Shown piece after piece: positions 61,654 through 64,000 of a DNA stretch of 64,000 bases. This DNA is from Hymenobacter sp. DG25A. Its GTDB lineage: Bacteria > Bacteroidota > Bacteroidia > Cytophagales > Hymenobacteraceae. How positions within the stretch are numbered: position 1 is the stretch's first letter; the number at the start of each line of letters is the position of its first letter. The stretch covers positions 2,666,001 to 2,730,000 of the forward strand of contig NZ_CP012623.1 of NCBI RefSeq assembly GCF_001280305.1, given 5' to 3'. The notes under the pieces are model-generated. The model saw nothing but the letters and a program-made list of their open reading frames with translations. It did no database searches and was not told the origin of the DNA. A program made the position numbers and the translations under genes.

Positions 61654-63678
61654 ATGCAACCGCTACATCATCAACCTATTCGCCGGGGCCTGTTACTTCT
61701 GCTGGCCTATCTGCTATTGGGCGCGGCGGGGCAGGCACAACCCCTCCTTTCCCCGGCCGCGGTGCCAAAATTTGTTAACCCGCTGCCCATTCCTACCGTC
61801 ATTAATGCAACCGGCCCGAGGGATGGGGTTGTGACTATGACCATTTCGCAGTTTCAGCAGGACCTAGGCCTGGGCCTGAAGGATGACAACGGCCAGCCCA
61901 TCCGGACTACCGTATGGGGCTATAACCACCAGTATCCCGGCCCCACCCTGCTGGCCAAAAAAGGCCAGCCCATCCGGGTAAGGTGGCTCAACCGGCTGGT
62001 AAAGGCCAACGGAGAGCCGCTGCCCCACTTACTACCCATCGATAAATCCATTGAGTGGGCCGCGCCGCCTACGCCGGGCGTACCCATTGTGACGCACCTG
62101 CACGGCGGCCACACCGAATCAGTCAGCGACGGCCTCTCCCAGGCCTGGTACACGCCTTATGCCCGCAGCAAAGGCCCCATTTACCGGAAGGGTGAGCAGA
62201 TACCGTATACCTATGATAACAGCCAGGAGGCGGCCACCCTGTGGTACCACGACCACGCCCAGGGCCTCACCCGCCTGAACGTGTATGCGGGCCTGGCCGG
62301 CTTCTATCTGCTGACCGATGAGGTGGAACAAGGGCTGCAAAAAAGCAACCAGCTGCCGGCTAGCCCCTATGATATCGGCCTGGCTATTCAGGACCGGCTG
62401 TTTACCGCGGATGGGCAGCTGTTTTATCCATCGGAGCCGGAGGAGCCCGGGCAACCCGCGCCCAGCGTCCTGCCCGAGTTTTTTGGGGATATTATTCTGG
62501 TAAACGGTAAAGCCTGGCCCCTTCTGAAAGTGGAACCCCGGCAGTACCGCTTCCGGCTGCTGAACGGCTCCGACTCCCGCTTCTATAATATGCAGCTGAC
62601 GCAGGGCCTGAAGATGTGGCAAATCGGCTCCGACAATGGCCTGCTGCCGAAACCCGTGGAGCAGAGCGAGCTGCTGCTGGCCCCCGGCGAGCGGAAGGAA
62701 GTTATCCTGGATTTCTCCGCGGCCGCCTTGCGGGGCCAGACCATCATCATCACCAACAATGCCGCCATACCTTTCCCGGACGGCGACCCGGTAGATGCGG
62801 ATGATGCCCCGGCGCAGATTATGGCGTTTAAGGTTTGTGTGCCCCTGAACACGGCCTATCCGCTCACGCCCGTGCCGGCATCCCTGCGCAGCCCGCTGCC
62901 CGGCATTCCCACCGCTACGAATGTCAGAAAGCTGATTCTGTTTGAGGGCGAAGATGAATATGGTCGCCTCAAACCCATGCTGGGCACCATGGAGGGCGGG
63001 GTTATGGAATTCGATGACCCGATTACGGAAAACCCGGCCCTGAACAGCACAGAAATCTGGGAGATTTATAACCTGACGGAAGATGCCCACCCCATTCATT
63101 TGCACCTGGTGTCATTCCGGGTGCTCAGCTCCCAGGCATTTACGGGCACCATCAATCCGGAAAACGGCGCCCTCTCTCAGGTGCAGCTGCAAGGGCCGCT
63201 GAAGCTGCCGGAAAGCGGGCAGGCCGGCAAAAAGGACACCTACCCCATACGCCCCGGCGAGGTTACCCGCCTGGTGGCCACCTTTGACAGACCCGGGCTA
63301 TACGCCTGGCACTGCCATATTCTCTCCCACGAAGACCATGATATGATGCGCTCCTTCTTTGTGGGCGCTATGCCGGGCGAACCCCAGGTTGGCCAACCGT
63401 CGCACCCGGGCTTTAATTGGAATGTAGTCTTCAGCTTTTTCCCCAATCCTTTCTCCACATCCGCCATCCTGCACTTGAATGTAGCGGAACCCTCCTCCGT
63501 GGCCGTTCGCCTCTTTGCCCTGGGGGGCCGCCTGGTGCGGGAGGTGCCCGCCCGCCAGCTACCGGCCGGCCAGCATGAGCTGGAGCTTAACGGTGCCGGG
63601 CTGGACAATGGCCTGTATGTGTGCGAGCTGAAAATAAACGACCAGCTCTACCATAGCCGGCTGGTGCTGGCCCGGTAA
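61654..63678 (+). CDS. Multicopper oxidase with T9SS sorting domain
   Basis: A 674-residue secreted copper oxidase (laccase, bilirubin oxidase or CotA-like). A signal peptide (LLLLLAYLLLGAAGQAQ) opens it. The trinuclear and type 1 sites are visible: H148 and H150 in HLHGGH, H199 and H201 in WYHDHA, HPIHLHL (H479, H482, H484), and the final HCHILSHEDHDMM with H553, C554, H555, H559 and axial M564. The C-terminal ~80 residues (FFPNPFSTSAILHLNV ... LYHSRLVLAR) form a type A T9SS domain, so the enzyme should be carried to the cell surface. Its substrate is unknown: phenolics, Mn(II), Cu(I) or bilirubin are options. The ATG at 61654 is preferred to an earlier GTG at 61621. Confidence 0.93.
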   Translation: MQPLHHQPIRRGLLLLLAYLLLGAAGQAQPLLSPAAVPKFVNPLPIPTVINATGPRDGVVTMTISQFQQDLGLGLKDDNGQPIRTTVWGYNHQYPGPTLLAKKGQPIRVRWLNRLVKANGEPLPHLLPIDKSIEWAAPPTPGVPIVTHLHGGHTESVSDGLSQAWYTPYARSKGPIYRKGEQIPYTYDNSQEAATLWYHDHAQGLTRLNVYAGLAGFYLLTDEVEQGLQKSNQLPASPYDIGLAIQDRLFTADGQLFYPSEPEEPGQPAPSVLPEFFGDIILVNGKAWPLLKVEPRQYRFRLLNGSDSRFYNMQLTQGLKMWQIGSDNGLLPKPVEQSELLLAPGERKEVILDFSAAALRGQTIIITNNAAIPFPDGDPVDADDAPAQIMAFKVCVPLNTAYPLTPVPASLRSPLPGIPTATNVRKLILFEGEDEYGRLKPMLGTMEGGVMEFDDPITENPALNSTEIWEIYNLTEDAHPIHLHLVSFRVLSSQAFTGTINPENGALSQVQLQGPLKLPESGQAGKKDTYPIRPGEVTRLVATFDRPGLYAWHCHILSHEDHDMMRSFFVGAMPGEPQVGQPSHPGFNWNVVFSFFPNPFSTSAILHLNVAEPSSVAVRLFALGGRLVREVPARQLPAGQHELELNGAGLDNGLYVCELKINDQLYHSRLVLAR

Positions 63679-63702
63679 CCGCCTCCATCTGATAACACAG
63701 AA

Positions 63703-63738
63703 ACGCCCGGCTCAAGATACTCGTCCTGAGCCGGGCGT
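63703..63738. terminator. Hairpin after the multicopper oxidase gene
   Basis: ACGCCCGGCTCA and TGAGCCGGGCGT pair around a 12-nt loop. The plus side lacks a T-tract, while the minus side is followed by TTTCTG, so it may serve the minus direction better. Confidence 0.55.
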
Positions 63739-63794
63739 ACGGGTGGAGTGCCCACCGGTACCGGGGTCACTTCAAGCAAAAGGCGGCCGGGCAG

Positions 63795-63881
63795 CTAGGC
63801 CAGGGCAGGCTTATGCAGCATCCACAAGCCTAGTAACATGATGGCAATGGTACTAGACGCGGACGAAGTGGCTGGTTTCAT
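63795..63881 (-). CDS. Possible 28-residue single-helix membrane peptide
   Basis: ATG to TAG frame: a Ser/Thr-rich start, one hydrophobic helix (TIAIMLLGLWMLHKPALA), stop. Very short and unverified. The gap to the MCO gene and the window end is otherwise empty, and an 8-bp palindrome lies upstream (63976-63993). It could also be a chance frame. Confidence 0.3.
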   Translation of the reverse strand: MKPATSSASSTIAIMLLGLWMLHKPALA

Positions 63882-63975
63882 AGGCAAGTCCACCGGCTCC
63901 GGAACCCTCCGTTACGACCCGGATTTGCCGGAGCCAGTGGTAAGGGTAAGTTGAGCTTCTTTATTGGCTTTGTCA

Positions 63976-63993
63976 ATCACATGAACATGTGAT
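63976..63993. promoter_or_regulatory. Perfect 8-bp inverted repeat, possible operator
   Basis: ATCACATG-aa-CATGTGAT lies at the right edge of the window, about 95 bp upstream of the 28-residue frame on the minus strand. It is the inverse of the CRP pattern (TGTGA-N6-TCACA), so it is not a CRP site. Confidence 0.3.
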
Positions 63994-64000
63994 ACGCTGC

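Noticed and set aside
63976..63993. CRP/FNR operator reading of ATCACATGAACATGTGAT
   Set aside because: The half-sites are in inverse order to the CRP consensus (TCACA-N6-TGTGA rather than TGTGA-N6-TCACA), so only an unspecified palindrome is reported.

Overview
The window looks like chromosomal DNA of a Bacteroidota member of the Cytophagales, most likely Hymenobacter or a close relative. The evidence is: moderately high GC; two proteins ending in type IX secretion (T9SS) C-terminal domains; promoters of the Bacteroidota type (TAnnTTTG); a complex I operon with separate nuoC and nuoD and a short NuoG; and many dispersed palindromic intergenic repeats. The genus is inferred from gene style, not from a marker gene.

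Layout. 1-5272: a secreted GH13 amylase and a truncated periplasmic trehalase (one minus-strand operon), a DUF72 protein, a Nudix hydrolase, an unknown protein and a voltage-gated-like ion channel. 5486-11820: an SDR oxidoreductase, a pirin, a curlin-repeat protein, a graveyard of gene fragments (DUF72 and probably ABC-F), a small membrane protein and a beta-barrel-type gene split by an in-frame TAG. 12057-15834: an accessory region with a YedI/DUF808 membrane protein and a subclass B1 metallo-beta-lactamase, both enclosed by two copies of a ~170-bp structured repeat, then an AT-rich orphan gene. 16012-33918: mostly housekeeping genes: clpB, a TonB-dependent receptor flanked by two paralogous small secreted proteins, HupE/UreJ, an M1 aminopeptidase, KDPG aldolase, NDH-2, an ArsR-like regulator with a [2Fe-2S] ferredoxin, a YjjG-type nucleotidase, a dNMP-kinase-like P-loop protein and pruA.

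34041-58907: a Uma2 protein followed by all subunits of NADH:quinone oxidoreductase (complex I). nuoA-J (34775-43265) and nuoK-N (53486-58907) are separated by about 10 kb. That gap holds a small membrane protein, an ECF sigma factor, a MaoC-like dehydratase and one 7.7-kb gene for a triplicated cell-surface T9SS protein. Three further junctions of the operon (H/I, I/J, M/N) each carry a different palindromic element. 59010-64000: a DUF937-OmpA fusion protein, a DEDD exonuclease, and a multicopper oxidase with a T9SS tail.

How it works together: complex I and NDH-2 are two alternative entry points for NADH electrons into the quinone pool, and PruA and KDPG aldolase feed central metabolism. 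The amylase, trehalase, TonB receptor, M1 peptidase, multicopper oxidase, curlin-like and giant T9SS proteins are the envelope and secreted set expected of a soil or surface bacterium. The points most worth a second look are the repeat-flanked B1 beta-lactamase, the covarying repeat itself, the split nuo operon and the triplicated giant surface protein.
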